Of a stretch of DNA of 64,000 nucleotides, positions 44,587 through 53,117 are shown piece after piece. The stretch comes from Mycobacterium simiae. GTDB lineage: Bacteria; Actinomycetota; Actinomycetes; Mycobacteriales; Mycobacteriaceae. The number at the start of each line of letters is the position of its first letter. Positions within the stretch are counted from its first letter, which is position 1. The position numbers and the translations under genes are program-made. Location: assembly GCF_010727605.1 (NCBI RefSeq), contig NZ_AP022568.1:3410001-3474000 (forward strand), in the 5' to 3' direction. Under the pieces are notes generated by a model that saw only the letters and a list, made by a program, of their open reading frames with translations, was not told the DNA's origin and ran no database searches.

Positions 44587-46731
44587 ATGTCTGAGAACAC
44601 TATTCAGTGGGACAAGGATGCCGACGGCATCGTCACCCTGACCCTTGACGACCCCACCGGGTCGGCCAACGTGATGAACGAGCACTACAAGGAGTCGATG
44701 CACAAGGCCGTCGAACGGCTTGTCGCAGAAAAGGACTCGATCACCGGCGTGGTGATCACCAGCGCGAAGAAGACGTTCTTCGCCGGCGGAGACCTCAAGG
44801 CGATGATCAACGCCGGCCCCGAGAACGCCGGCGACGTCTTCACCGAGGTCGAGGACATCAAGCGCGACCTGCGCACCCTCGAAACGCTGGGCAAGCCGGT
44901 GGTGGCCGCGATCAACGGCGCCGCGCTGGGCGGCGGACTGGAGATCGCCCTGGCGTGTCATCACCGCATCGCCGCCGACGTCAAGGGCAGCCAGCTGGGA
45001 CTGCCCGAGGTGACGCTGGGTCTGCTGCCCGGCGGCGGCGGGGTAACCCGCACGGTGCGGATGTTCGGCATCCAGAACGCGTTCATGAACATCCTGTCGC
45101 AGGGCACTCGCTTCAAACCGGCCAAGGCCAAGGAGATCGGTCTGGTCGACGAGCTCGTCGGCTCGGTCGAAGAACTTGTCCCCGCCGCCAAGGCGTGGAT
45201 CAAGGCCAACCCCGACTCGCACGAACAGCCTTGGGACAAAAAGGGTTACAAGATGCCGGGCGGCACGCCGTCCAGCCCCGCGCTGGCCGGTATCCTGCCG
45301 TCGTTCCCGGCCCTGCTCAAGAAGCAGCTCAAGGGTGCGCCGATGCCGGCACCGCGAGCGATCCTGGACGCGGCGGTCGAGGGTGCGCAGGTCGACTTCG
45401 ACACCGCCACCCGCATCGAAAGCCGCTACTTCACCCAGCTGGTCACCGGCCAGGTCGCCAAGAACATGATCCAGGCGTTCTTCTTCGATCTGCAGCACAT
45501 CAACGGCGGCGGCTCGCGCCCCGACGGCATCGAACCGGTCAAGATCAACAAGATCGGCGTGCTGGGCGCGGGCATGATGGGCGCCGGTATCGCCTACGTC
45601 TCGGCCAAGGCCGGCTTCGACGTGGTGCTCAAGGACGTCACGATCGAGGCCGCCGAAAAGGGCAAGAACTACTCGGAAAAGCTTGAGTCCAAAGCACTTC
45701 AGCGAGGCAAGACCACCGAAGAGAAGAGCAAGGCGCTGCTGGACCGCATCAAGCCCACCGCCGACCCCGCCGATTTCAAGGGCGTCGACTTCGTGATCGA
45801 AGCCGTCTTCGAGAACCAGGACCTCAAGCACAAGGTTTTCCAGGAGATCGAGGACATCGTCGAACCCAATGCGCTACTCGGGTCGAACACCTCGACGTTG
45901 CCGATCACCGGTCTGGCCACCGGTGTGAAGCGCCAGGAGGACTTCATCGGGATCCACTTCTTCTCGCCCGTCGACAAGATGCCGCTGGTTGAAATCATCA
46001 GGGGCGAAAAGACTTCCGATGAGGCGTTGGCCCGCGTGTTCGACTACACACTGGCCATCGGCAAGACCCCGATCGTCGTCAACGACAGTCGCGGCTTTTT
46101 CACCAGCCGAGTCATCGGCACGTTCGTCAACGAGGCGCTGGCGATGCTGGGCGAGGGTGTGGAGCCCGCCAGCATCGAGCACGCCGGTTCGCAGGCCGGC
46201 TACCCGGCGCCGCCGCTGCAGCTGTCCGACGAGCTCAACCTGGAGCTAATGCACAAGATCGCGGCGGCCACCCGTAAGGGTGTGGAGGACGCGGGCGGCA
46301 CCTACGAGCCGCACCCGGCCGAGGCCGTCGTCGAGAAGATGATCGAGATCGGCCGGCCGTCCCGGTTGAAGGGCGCGGGCTTCTACGAGTACGTCGACGG
46401 CAAGCGCACCCGGCTGTGGCCGGGACTGCGCGAGACGTTCAAGTCGGGCAGCTCGCAGCCGCCGCTGCAGGACATGATCGACCGCATGCTGTTCGCCGAG
46501 GCGCTGGAGACTCAGAAATGCCTCGACGAGGGCGTGCTGACCTCCACGGCCGATGCCAACATCGGCTCGATCATGGGCATCGGGTTCCCGCCATACACCG
46601 GTGGTAGCGCGCAGTTCATCGTCGGCTACTCCGGCGCGGGCGGTACCGGCAAGGAAGCGTTTGTGGCCCGGGCCCATGAGCTTGCGGCCAAGTACGGCGA
46701 CCGCTTCCTGCCGCCGGAGTCGCTGACGTAG
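44587..46731 (+). CDS. fadB: Fatty oxidation complex alpha subunit (enoyl-CoA hydratase / 3-hydroxyacyl-CoA dehydrogenase)
   Basis: Multifunctional beta-oxidation protein, 714 aa, orthologue of FadB (Rv0860). Residues 1-200 form the crotonase domain (FFAGGDLKAM; GAALGGGLEIALACHHRIA; LPEVTLGLLPGGGGVTRTVRM with the catalytic glutamate). Around 325 the NAD-binding motif VLGAGMMGAGIA opens the dehydrogenase domain, with NTSTLPITGLA and GIHFFSPVDKMPLVEII. C-terminal helices complete the alpha subunit. It starts 9 bp after fadA, with GAGGAAAAGG before the ATG. FadA and FadB make the trifunctional complex. Confidence 0.95.
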   Translation: MSENTIQWDKDADGIVTLTLDDPTGSANVMNEHYKESMHKAVERLVAEKDSITGVVITSAKKTFFAGGDLKAMINAGPENAGDVFTEVEDIKRDLRTLETLGKPVVAAINGAALGGGLEIALACHHRIAADVKGSQLGLPEVTLGLLPGGGGVTRTVRMFGIQNAFMNILSQGTRFKPAKAKEIGLVDELVGSVEELVPAAKAWIKANPDSHEQPWDKKGYKMPGGTPSSPALAGILPSFPALLKKQLKGAPMPAPRAILDAAVEGAQVDFDTATRIESRYFTQLVTGQVAKNMIQAFFFDLQHINGGGSRPDGIEPVKINKIGVLGAGMMGAGIAYVSAKAGFDVVLKDVTIEAAEKGKNYSEKLESKALQRGKTTEEKSKALLDRIKPTADPADFKGVDFVIEAVFENQDLKHKVFQEIEDIVEPNALLGSNTSTLPITGLATGVKRQEDFIGIHFFSPVDKMPLVEIIRGEKTSDEALARVFDYTLAIGKTPIVVNDSRGFFTSRVIGTFVNEALAMLGEGVEPASIEHAGSQAGYPAPPLQLSDELNLELMHKIAAATRKGVEDAGGTYEPHPAEAVVEKMIEIGRPSRLKGAGFYEYVDGKRTRLWPGLRETFKSGSSQPPLQDMIDRMLFAEALETQKCLDEGVLTSTADANIGSIMGIGFPPYTGGSAQFIVGYSGAGGTGKEAFVARAHELAAKYGDRFLPPESLT

Positions 46732-46766
46732 CGCGGGTTTGCGGCTTTAGCGCGTGTTCTCACCTG

Positions 46767-46804
46767 CTCCCCGGTCGGGGATTTGGCTTCCACCGACCGG
46801 GGAG
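46767..46804. terminator. Strong hairpin downstream of fadAB
   Basis: CTCCCCGGTCGG (46767-46778) and CCGACCGGGGAG (46793-46804) form a perfect 12-bp stem with a 14-nt loop, 36 bp after the fadB stop. There is no U-run, as common for mycobacterial terminators. It lies between convergent fadB and hydrolase genes. The remaining ~170 bp to the hydrolase contain nothing I recognise. Confidence 0.7.
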
Positions 46805-46972
46805 TGCGCAGCTGCCCGACGGACGTCAGCGGCAGCCACGAGGTGCTCGACGTGGTGACAATCGCGTTTTCCACCCGTGTTGGGCAAGGTAGATCGACGA
46901 ATCCCCGGTACCGCAACCGAGATCAAGGGCCCATCCCGCCGGCCGCGGGGGCGCGTCGCCACCGCGGCCCAT

Positions 46973-47824
46973 TCAGCTGCCGACTGGCAGCGATGAGATG
47001 AAACCGGTTAGCAGTTCTGCGAACTCGTCGGGGCACTCGATCTGCGGCATGTGTCCGATGCCGCTGAATACATGTGTCTGCGCGTGCGGAAGGTAGCGGC
47101 GAGCCGCCTCGAGATGATGTACCGGTAGAACGCGGTCGCGATCTCCCCACACGATCAAAGTCGGGCGGGGATGGCCGGTGGCTTCCGCCAGCAGTTCGTG
47201 CCGCAATCGGTGCCGGACGCCTCTGATAGAGGCGACAGCGCGCGCTAACTCGTGCAGTGTCGGCCCGGCTGCGGGTTCGCGGGCCTGCGTCAGGGCGTGA
47301 TCGATGCGTTCCTGAGTCGCAAGGGACCGATCGGCGTAAATCGTCCGTTCGACGAGTCGTGCGCTGGCACGGGTGGGATGCCGTGCAATGAAGCTGCCAA
47401 TACCGGGAGTGGCGAGCATTCGAACCGGCCAACTGACCTCTGAGCCGAACCCTGCGCTATTGATGAGTGCCAGGCTGGCCACGCGCGCGGGTTGCAACGC
47501 GAGCAACTGCAGGGCGACAGCTCCGCCAAGTGAGTTGCCGACGACGTGCACCGGACGCTGCTCTCCGAGGACGTCGAGCGCGCTGGTCACACCCTGCGCA
47601 AGCGCGAGCACCGACATGGGTCCGGCGCGACGGGCAGAGAAGCCCAACCCGGGCAGGTCGAGGGCGATGGTGCGGTATGCGGCCAACCGTGGGAACTGCG
47701 GTGCCCAGTCTTCGAGGCTGCGGCCGAGTCCGTGGAGCAGCAGCACGGCTGGAGTTTCCGGGTCGCCGTCGATGCGAACTCTGGTGTGCCTGCCGTCGAC
47801 GGTCATTACCGTTGGCGTGCTCAT
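46973..47824 (-). CDS. Alpha/beta-fold hydrolase
   Basis: Serine hydrolase of 283 aa. Oxyanion segment LLLHGLGRSLEDW; nucleophile S98 in GNSLGG; acid D in WGDRDRVLP; H in GIGHMPQIE. The catalytic triad is complete. The lid region (about 125-190) is Arg/Ala-rich. It resembles C-C bond hydrolases or esterases of aromatic degradation in general shape. It is probably the last gene of a unit with the GMC oxidoreductase, though a decayed hydrolase fragment lies between them. Confidence 0.88.
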   Translation of the reverse strand: MSTPTVMTVDGRHTRVRIDGDPETPAVLLLHGLGRSLEDWAPQFPRLAAYRTIALDLPGLGFSARRAGPMSVLALAQGVTSALDVLGEQRPVHVVGNSLGGAVALQLLALQPARVASLALINSAGFGSEVSWPVRMLATPGIGSFIARHPTRASARLVERTIYADRSLATQERIDHALTQAREPAAGPTLHELARAVASIRGVRHRLRHELLAEATGHPRPTLIVWGDRDRVLPVHHLEAARRYLPHAQTHVFSGIGHMPQIECPDEFAELLTGFISSLPVGS

Positions 47825-47836
47825 ACGTTCCCTTTC

Positions 47837-48025
47837 TCAGTCGCGCATCGTGAAGCGCCACATCGCGATCAGTGCAGCGTTGTGCGAGCATTCCGCCCAG
47901 GAATGACCGAAGAGGTAGAACCGTTGCAGCCCAAGCGAATCGACCACGGCACCGAGTTCGGTGAGGAAGCGCGTGCGATCGAAGGTGGATGGCCGCCCCT
48001 CACTCGTGCGACCACATCGAGCGGG
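47837..48025 (-). pseudogene. Remnant of a proline-iminopeptidase-like hydrolase
   Basis: The minus strand between the hydrolase and GMC genes encodes about 60 residues: GRTSEGRPSTFDRTRFL, LGAVVDSLGLQRFYLFGHSW and then a short unrelated end with a stop at 47837. The sequence DSLGLQRFYLFGHSW is the nucleophile elbow of alpha/beta hydrolases of the iminopeptidase group. The catalytic Asp/His part and the N terminus are missing, and a stop precedes GRTS, so this is a relic. Confidence 0.7.
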
Positions 48026-48031
48026 ACGTGG

Positions 48032-49639
48032 TCAGTATCTGGACGCAGTGATCTCGCCCGCGCGCTCACCGATAATCACGCAAGGAGCCATGGTGTTACC
48101 CGTTGTCACCCGTGGCAGTATCGAGGCGTCGGCAACACGCAACCCATCAACCCCATAGACCCCGAGATCTCCGTCCACCACCGACATCCGGTCGCGTCCC
48201 ATCTTTGCCGTTCCGCTGTGGTGCCAATATGTCATCGCGGCGTCACGCAGGAAGTCGTCCAGCTCGGCGTCAGTCAGCTTGCCCGGCAGCACTTCCCGTT
48301 TGACGAAAGGCCGCATTTCCAATGCATTACCGATCTCTCTTAGCGCGCCTACACAGCACCTCGCGGTAGCCATGTCATCAGGATGCGATAGGACATTGGC
48401 ATCCACCCGCACGGGATCGGTGGGCTCGGGTCCTGTCAACTGCACTGTGCCGCGACTCATCGGCCGGGCCAGCGCACCGAATAGATTCCATCCCGCCTGT
48501 GGCAGCGTATAGCGAAGAGCCACTTCCGGACTCGCCAGGGGCGCCACGCCGAATGTCGCAAACAAATCTGGGTGTTCGACGCGCGGAATGCTTCTCCAGT
48601 AGATACTGGCCTCAGGTAGCCAAGTGACTTTCCGTGGGGCGGGTAACTCCCACACGCAAGTGAAGCCGATGTGGTCCTGAAAGTTCATCCCCACGCCGGG
48701 GAGGTTCTCAACAACGGGAATACCGAAGTGCCGCAGCTGTTTCTCGTTACCGATGCCGGAATGCATGAGTACCTTCGGCGTGTTGATCGCGCCCAGAGAC
48801 AGGACAATCTCGGCGTTCACGCGGACCCGTTGCAACCGGTCTTGGTATGAGAATTCCACACCGGACGCACGCCGCCCGTCGAACAGCAATCGGCGGACTG
48901 TCGCGCCACTGAGCACGGTGAGATTCGGATGGTCCAGGTAGGGATAAACGTAGGAGTCGAACACAGATTCGCGCTGGCCGTGTTTGATTCGCATTTCGTT
49001 GAGTGCCGCGCCGCCGTTGGATTCCATCATCGGACCGTTCACGCTCGCAAACGTCGGTACGCCAATACTGCTGGCGGCTCTAAGCGCGGCTGACGCGCAG
49101 GGGCTGGGATCCGGGATGGGTGCGACATGAAGCGGTCCGCCGTGACCGCGGCTCTCCACGTCGGAAACACCGTGCCAGTCTTCGATCCGCCGGAAGATCT
49201 CGACGACGGCGTCATAGCTCCACGCCGAATTCCCCGACTCGCAGGCATAGAAGTCCCAGTCGCTGCGATGTCCGTGCACCCACATCATCGCGTTGATGGA
49301 CGACCCGCCGCCCAAGCCCTTGCCCATCGACATCGGCAGTCGTCGGCTGTTGACATGTGGGCTGGGCTCGGCGACGAACGCCCAGTCGCGCTCGGTGCCC
49401 AAGTTGGTCAGCCACAGGCTTGGCTGGCGAACACTCGCGGCATCTGCGGCTAGGCCTGCCTCCAACAGCAGGACTGTGGCCGAGGAGTTTTCGGCGATGC
49501 GCCGTGCGACAACCGATCCCGCGCTGCCGGCACCACAAACGACAAAGTCGTACCCGGATTGCAGCTGAGCGGCCAACCGGGCCTGGTTTTCCCGCGCCCG
49601 GACCGCGAAATCACTGTCAAACTGGTTGGCGCTGTTCAT
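48032..49639 (-). CDS. GMC-family FAD oxidoreductase (choline-dehydrogenase-like)
   Basis: Flavin-dependent alcohol oxidoreductase of 535 aa. FAD site VVCGAGSAGSVVARR (about 34-48) and the ER(D)-like GLGGGSSINAMMWVHG signature 1; signature 2 GAINTPKVLMHSGIG; C-terminal catalytic YWHHSGTAKMG and NTMAPCVIIGERAG. It oxidises a primary or secondary alcohol; the substrate is not known. Coupled by ATGA to a small membrane protein gene upstream and followed by the hydrolase. Likely controlled by the AraC gene upstream through the direct repeats at 49942. Confidence 0.92.
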   Translation of the reverse strand: MNSANQFDSDFAVRARENQARLAAQLQSGYDFVVCGAGSAGSVVARRIAENSSATVLLLEAGLAADAASVRQPSLWLTNLGTERDWAFVAEPSPHVNSRRLPMSMGKGLGGGSSINAMMWVHGHRSDWDFYACESGNSAWSYDAVVEIFRRIEDWHGVSDVESRGHGGPLHVAPIPDPSPCASAALRAASSIGVPTFASVNGPMMESNGGAALNEMRIKHGQRESVFDSYVYPYLDHPNLTVLSGATVRRLLFDGRRASGVEFSYQDRLQRVRVNAEIVLSLGAINTPKVLMHSGIGNEKQLRHFGIPVVENLPGVGMNFQDHIGFTCVWELPAPRKVTWLPEASIYWRSIPRVEHPDLFATFGVAPLASPEVALRYTLPQAGWNLFGALARPMSRGTVQLTGPEPTDPVRVDANVLSHPDDMATARCCVGALREIGNALEMRPFVKREVLPGKLTDAELDDFLRDAAMTYWHHSGTAKMGRDRMSVVDGDLGVYGVDGLRVADASILPRVTTGNTMAPCVIIGERAGEITASRY

Positions 49640-49875
49640 ATCCTAGTGTCTCGCTCAGTTACCTCGAGGCGAGGTTCAACAAACTCGCGTCCTGCGAGCA
49701 ACCGGTTCACGACGACGGCGATCAAGAGCGTCGGCAAGATTGCCAGTGCCAGAAGGGGGTTCGCGGTAAACGCCGCGCCGATGAGAGCGGGGGTGGCCAC
49801 TGTCACCACCGTGAACCCCATCAGCATGCCGATCAGGTGTGTCCGCGTTGGGAGCGTCTGGGGCGATGTGTTCAT
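49636..49875 (-). CDS. Small membrane protein preceding GMC oxidoreductase
   Basis: 79-aa protein from ATG 49875 with two hydrophobic stretches (THLIGMLMGFTVVTVATPALIGAAF and LLALAILPTLLIAVVVNRLLAG), so two membrane helices. The frame is open to 49956, but no ribosome binding site supports that. The stop overlaps the GMC start (ATGA), so they are coupled. It might hold the oxidoreductase at the membrane or pass a quinone; both are guesses. Confidence 0.65.
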   Translation of the reverse strand: MNTSPQTLPTRTHLIGMLMGFTVVTVATPALIGAAFTANPLLALAILPTLLIAVVVNRLLAGREFVEPRLEVTERDTRI

Positions 49876-49941
49876 GTCACGAAACCTTCCGTCGCTGGTA
49901 TCTACGTCGACCAAGTTATGTCGGGTCGCGACGGCGGGCTG

Positions 49942-49976
49942 GACATCTCGCGACACTTATTTGACATTTCATGACA
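49942..49976. promoter_or_regulatory. AraC-type direct repeats upstream of GMC operon
   Basis: GACATCTCGCGACA (49942-49955) and GACATTTCATGACA (49963-49976) match at 11 of 14 positions, and their starts are 21 bp apart, two helical turns, the layout of AraC-family sites. They lie 67-101 bp upstream of the first gene of the GMC operon and just beyond the end of the AraC gene. Confidence 0.55.
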
Positions 49977-50057
49977 GCGGCCGCGTCGGCATTCGACGTG
50001 CCAGGAAACGGATGTTCTGCGGAACGCAAGCTGTTTGGCTAGCGCGACCGCGTGGCC

Positions 50058-51065
50058 TTACGCAGTCGCGGCACCGGAGCGACGGAACTCACGTGGTGAC
50101 GTGCCGAACCAGCGCTTCGCGGAGCGGGCGAAACAACTTTGTTGTGAATAACCCAGCATTGCAGCGATTTCGCCGAACGACAGGGTGGTGTTGGAAAGAT
50201 AATGCTGGGCGCGCTCGCGTCGTACCTCGTCGAGTAGGGCCTCAAACGAGGTGCCCTCGGCGGCAAGTCGGCGTTGCAGCGTCCGCCCGCTGTATCCGAG
50301 GTGCGTCGAGACGTTCTGCCAGCTCGCTTGACCCACCGGGAGCATCCTCGAGATCAGCAAACGAACCTGAGGTACCAGCCCGTCCTCGGTGTTCGACGTC
50401 GTGTCTTCCAAGTAGCGGGCGATTATCCGCCGCAGTTCGCGATCGGTGTTGGGACGCGGCCGCCGTAGCTCGTCGGTTCGCAGGTCGAAACCGCAGAAGT
50501 CCGCCTCCAACCGCACGGGACACCCGAAATACGCTCGATAGACCGCCCGGTCTGCTTGTGCCGCATGGGGAAAAGCAACATCAACCGGGCGGAAGTCGGA
50601 GCCGGCCACAAGCTTGAAATTCGAATAGGAGATGCCCATCCCAAGCTCGAGTAGCTGTGCTGACCGCGCCATCGGAATTTGGATCCAGAGGTGATATCGA
50701 CTGAGCCCGTCGCCGATATCGGTGAGGTCGAACTTCAGCGCCGGCGCGTAGGAGGGCATGAAATAGGCAAGGTCGTGTACCGCGGCCAATGCGCTGGCGG
50801 AGTGACGGGCAATCAGCGCGAGCGGACCGAGAATCTCGACCCGCTGCCTGCTGGCAAGCAGCAGCCCAAAGTCGGGACGGTCGAGTTTGCGAGCGGTGAG
50901 CTCCAATAGTTCGGACAAGCTAGGCAGGGGAATGAACGAATCAGGATCATCCGGCCGGGCGCCGGCTAGCTGAACGGCGCGCAAAAGAGCGGCCGGCGAT
51001 CCGCCCAGCTCCTCGACCAGCGCACCAAAGTTCGTCAGCGCCGAAGCCCGTACCAGTTCATGCAT
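50058..51065 (-). CDS. AraC-family transcriptional regulator
   Basis: Regulator of about 335 aa with an N-terminal arabinose-binding-like/OruR-type domain (about 10-200; LPSLSELLELTARKLDRPDFGLLLASRQ, YHLWIQIPM) and a C-terminal double HTH (about 235-335; SWQNVSTHLGYSGRTLQRRLAAEGTSFEALLDEVRRERAQHYLSNTTLSFGEIAAMLGYSQQSCFARSAKRWFG). I take the ATG at 51065; a TTG at 51098 would add 11 residues. It is on the same strand as the GMC operon and probably activates it. Many members of this subfamily respond to lipid or amino-acid-derived compounds. Confidence 0.9.
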   Translation of the reverse strand: MHELVRASALTNFGALVEELGGSPAALLRAVQLAGARPDDPDSFIPLPSLSELLELTARKLDRPDFGLLLASRQRVEILGPLALIARHSASALAAVHDLAYFMPSYAPALKFDLTDIGDGLSRYHLWIQIPMARSAQLLELGMGISYSNFKLVAGSDFRPVDVAFPHAAQADRAVYRAYFGCPVRLEADFCGFDLRTDELRRPRPNTDRELRRIIARYLEDTTSNTEDGLVPQVRLLISRMLPVGQASWQNVSTHLGYSGRTLQRRLAAEGTSFEALLDEVRRERAQHYLSNTTLSFGEIAAMLGYSQQSCFARSAKRWFGTSPREFRRSGAATA

Positions 51066-51098
51066 CGATGTCGCCAAGCCCCCGTCGGTCAGTCCCAA

Positions 51099-51469
51099 AA
51101 CACCCTTGCTCCAGGTTACGGCCCTAGGTGCTAGCGGCCCGCGAGCAAGGAAGCCAGGTGGCGCTCGGCTGTTCGCCTACAGCGCGGCGGCGATCCGGCG
51201 CCACCGCTTGCGGGGGAGTACATCGTGCTGGTACTCGCCGCATTGACGATGCTGGCCGATCTCCGGCTCATTGACAATGTGCTGGCATGGCGCGATCGGT
51301 CGGGCAAGTTGACATTCGGGCCACGACCGACGCTCGCGCAGGCCACCCGCGCGGTGCTGGCGTTCCTGGTCTGCAGGACTGCTGCCTGCAATTTCCGGTC
51401 ACCCCGTATGAGGGGTTGCGCGCGACCTCGGTCGAGCCGCGCTGGCCACATTTGGCGTCTGAGGCTGCG
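51099..51469. other. Gene-free stretch between AraC gene and small secreted protein gene
   Basis: About 370 bp with no gene I can support. The plus frame around 51380-51480 reads PVTPYEGLRATSVEPRWPHLASEAALRT, which faintly recalls GAF-domain proteins and may be a relic. No start, ribosome binding site or continuing similarity. The AraC promoter must lie at the left end. Confidence 0.5.
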
Positions 51470-51712
51470 TTACGTACCTGCTCCGCTCGCGGTGCTCTGG
51501 TCCTGGGCGTTCTGCTGGAAGATGTCGCCGGACGTCTGGCCATTGTCGTTCACGAAGTTTTCGTCGCCGTTGTCGACGGTGATGATGCGCGCGCCGGGCG
51601 GTCCGGACGCGGCCACCGTCGTGGGTCCGCCCGGCGGCGCGCCGCTACACACGGCAAGCGCCGCAACGGCCGCGGCCGCCGCCAATGCCACGGGAATCAA
51701 TCTGTTTGCCAT
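51470..51712 (-). CDS. Small exported protein
   Basis: 80-aa protein with a signal-type N terminus (LIPVALAAAAAVAALAVCSG). ALAVC could be a weak lipobox (C22). The mature part is short, Gly/Pro-rich then acidic (ARIITVDNGDENFVNDNGQTSGDIFQQN), with no motif known to me. Codon usage and the coherent signal peptide support a real gene. It stands alone, divergent from the LLM gene. Confidence 0.55.
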   Translation of the reverse strand: MANRLIPVALAAAAAVAALAVCSGAPPGGPTTVAASGPPGARIITVDNGDENFVNDNGQTSGDIFQQNAQDQSTASGAGT

Positions 51713-51812
51713 GCATTCATTTATCGCTCGGCTGTCGTGTGCCAGCTGGGTCCTCCATATCCATCAGCTATGAGGTTCCGGCTCGCACCGCCGAGAGCTA
51801 GAGTCGCTCACT

Positions 51813-52796
51813 ATGCGCTTTGGACTTTTCATTCCGCAGGGCTGGCGGATGGATCTGGTAGGCATCGACCCCGCGAAACATTGGGCGGTGATGCGGGACC
51901 TGGCCGTCTACGCCGACGGCAGCGCGTGGGACTCGCTGTGGGTCTACGACCACTTCCACACCGTGCCGATGCCCAGCGCCGAGGCGACACACGAGGCGTG
52001 GTCGTTGATGTCGGCCTACGCCGCGACCACGTCGCGAATCAAGCTCGGACAGATGTGCACGGCGATGAGCTATCGCAACCCGGTGTATCTGGCCAAGGTG
52101 GCGGCCACCGTCGACATCATCTCCGGCGGTCGCATCCAGATGGGCATCGGCGGCGGTTGGTACGAACACGAATGGCGGGCATATGGGTACGGATTCCCGT
52201 CGGCCGGGGTGCGGCTGGGCCGGCTGGACGAGGGCGTGCAGATCATGCGGGACGCCTGGCGCAACGGCAACGTCAGCTTCGACGGCAAGCACTACCAGGT
52301 CGACGGAGCGATCGTCGAGCCCAAGCCTTTGCAGGACAACGGAATTCCGTTGTGGATCGCCGGTGGCGGGGAGAAGGTGACGCTGCGCATTGCGGCACAA
52401 TATGCCCAGTACACCAACTTCACCGCCGAACCCGAAGCGTTCACCCACAAATCCGAGGTGCTCGCCGCGCATTGCCGCGAGGCAGGGACCGACTTCGACG
52501 CCATCGTCCGCTCGTCCAACTTCACCGCGATCGTGGGCACCTCCGACGCCGAGGTCAAAGACCGGCAGCGCCGCGTACGCGACCGGTTGGCCGGGTATGT
52601 CCCTGAGTCGCTGGCGGATTCGATGACGTCAAGCATGCCGGACGCTGCGTCGGGCACTACGGAGCAGGTAATCGAGCGGTTGACCAAAATCCGTGATCTC
52701 GGCTGTGAGTACGCGATCGTATACTTCCCCGAGGCGGCCTATGACCGCTCGGGCATCGAGTTGTTCGAACGTGAAGTGATTCCCGCCCTGAGCTAG
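51813..52796 (+). CDS. LLM-class (luciferase-like, F420 or FMN) oxidoreductase
   Basis: TIM-barrel oxidoreductase of 327 aa: MRFGLFIPQGW, DSLWVYDHFHTVP, LGQMCTAMSYRNPVYLAKVAATVDIISGGRIQMGIGGGWYEHEW is the family core and KPLQDNGIPLWIAGGGEKVTLRIAA the phosphate-binding part. Mycobacterial LLM proteins mostly use F420, but those near sulfonate transporters may be FMN monooxygenases (SsuD type). The gene is tail-to-tail with the ABM-type gene, 6 bp apart, and beside the transporter. Confidence 0.88.
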   Translation: MRFGLFIPQGWRMDLVGIDPAKHWAVMRDLAVYADGSAWDSLWVYDHFHTVPMPSAEATHEAWSLMSAYAATTSRIKLGQMCTAMSYRNPVYLAKVAATVDIISGGRIQMGIGGGWYEHEWRAYGYGFPSAGVRLGRLDEGVQIMRDAWRNGNVSFDGKHYQVDGAIVEPKPLQDNGIPLWIAGGGEKVTLRIAAQYAQYTNFTAEPEAFTHKSEVLAAHCREAGTDFDAIVRSSNFTAIVGTSDAEVKDRQRRVRDRLAGYVPESLADSMTSSMPDAASGTTEQVIERLTKIRDLGCEYAIVYFPEAAYDRSGIELFEREVIPALS

Positions 52797-52802
52797 CGGT
52801 GC

Positions 52803-53096
52803 TCAGACGTCGCTGGTGAGGTACCGCTTCTTGACCGGTGGGCTGGCCAGCAGGGGAGGTAGCTGGGTCAGCTTGCCTTCGCCGGCGCGAAAGCTGCGGT
52901 AGGCCTCGTCGTCCTCGACGGTTTCCCAGATTTCGTAGATCAGCCAGTGCGCTTCGTCGTCCTCGTCGATGAGCACGTCGGTCCGGACGTTTCCGTTGAA
53001 AGCTCGGGTGTCTTGCAGCGCCCGCCCCATCAGTTCGCGCCCTGCGGCGACCTCGTCGGGCTTGAAGTTGAGCTCAAGTATCACGGTGACCGTCAC
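52803..53096 (-). CDS. ABM-family (antibiotic biosynthesis monooxygenase-like) protein
   Basis: 97-aa ferredoxin-like dimeric alpha/beta-barrel protein: VILELNFKPDEVAAGRELMGRAL, TRAFNGNVRTDVLIDEDDEAHWLIYEIWETVEDDEAYRSF. Such proteins act on quinones or heme or help flavin monooxygenases. GTG start. It is 21 bp after the substrate-binding-protein gene, so it belongs to the transporter operon. Confidence 0.85.
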   Translation of the reverse strand: MTVTVILELNFKPDEVAAGRELMGRALQDTRAFNGNVRTDVLIDEDDEAHWLIYEIWETVEDDEAYRSFRAGEGKLTQLPPLLASPPVKKRYLTSDV

Positions 53097-53117
53097 TGCC
53101 GTCTCCTCGTATCGTCC

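Noticed and set aside
51380..51490. GAF-like reading frame fragment
   Set aside because: Only about 30 residues with vague likeness and no second conserved segment.
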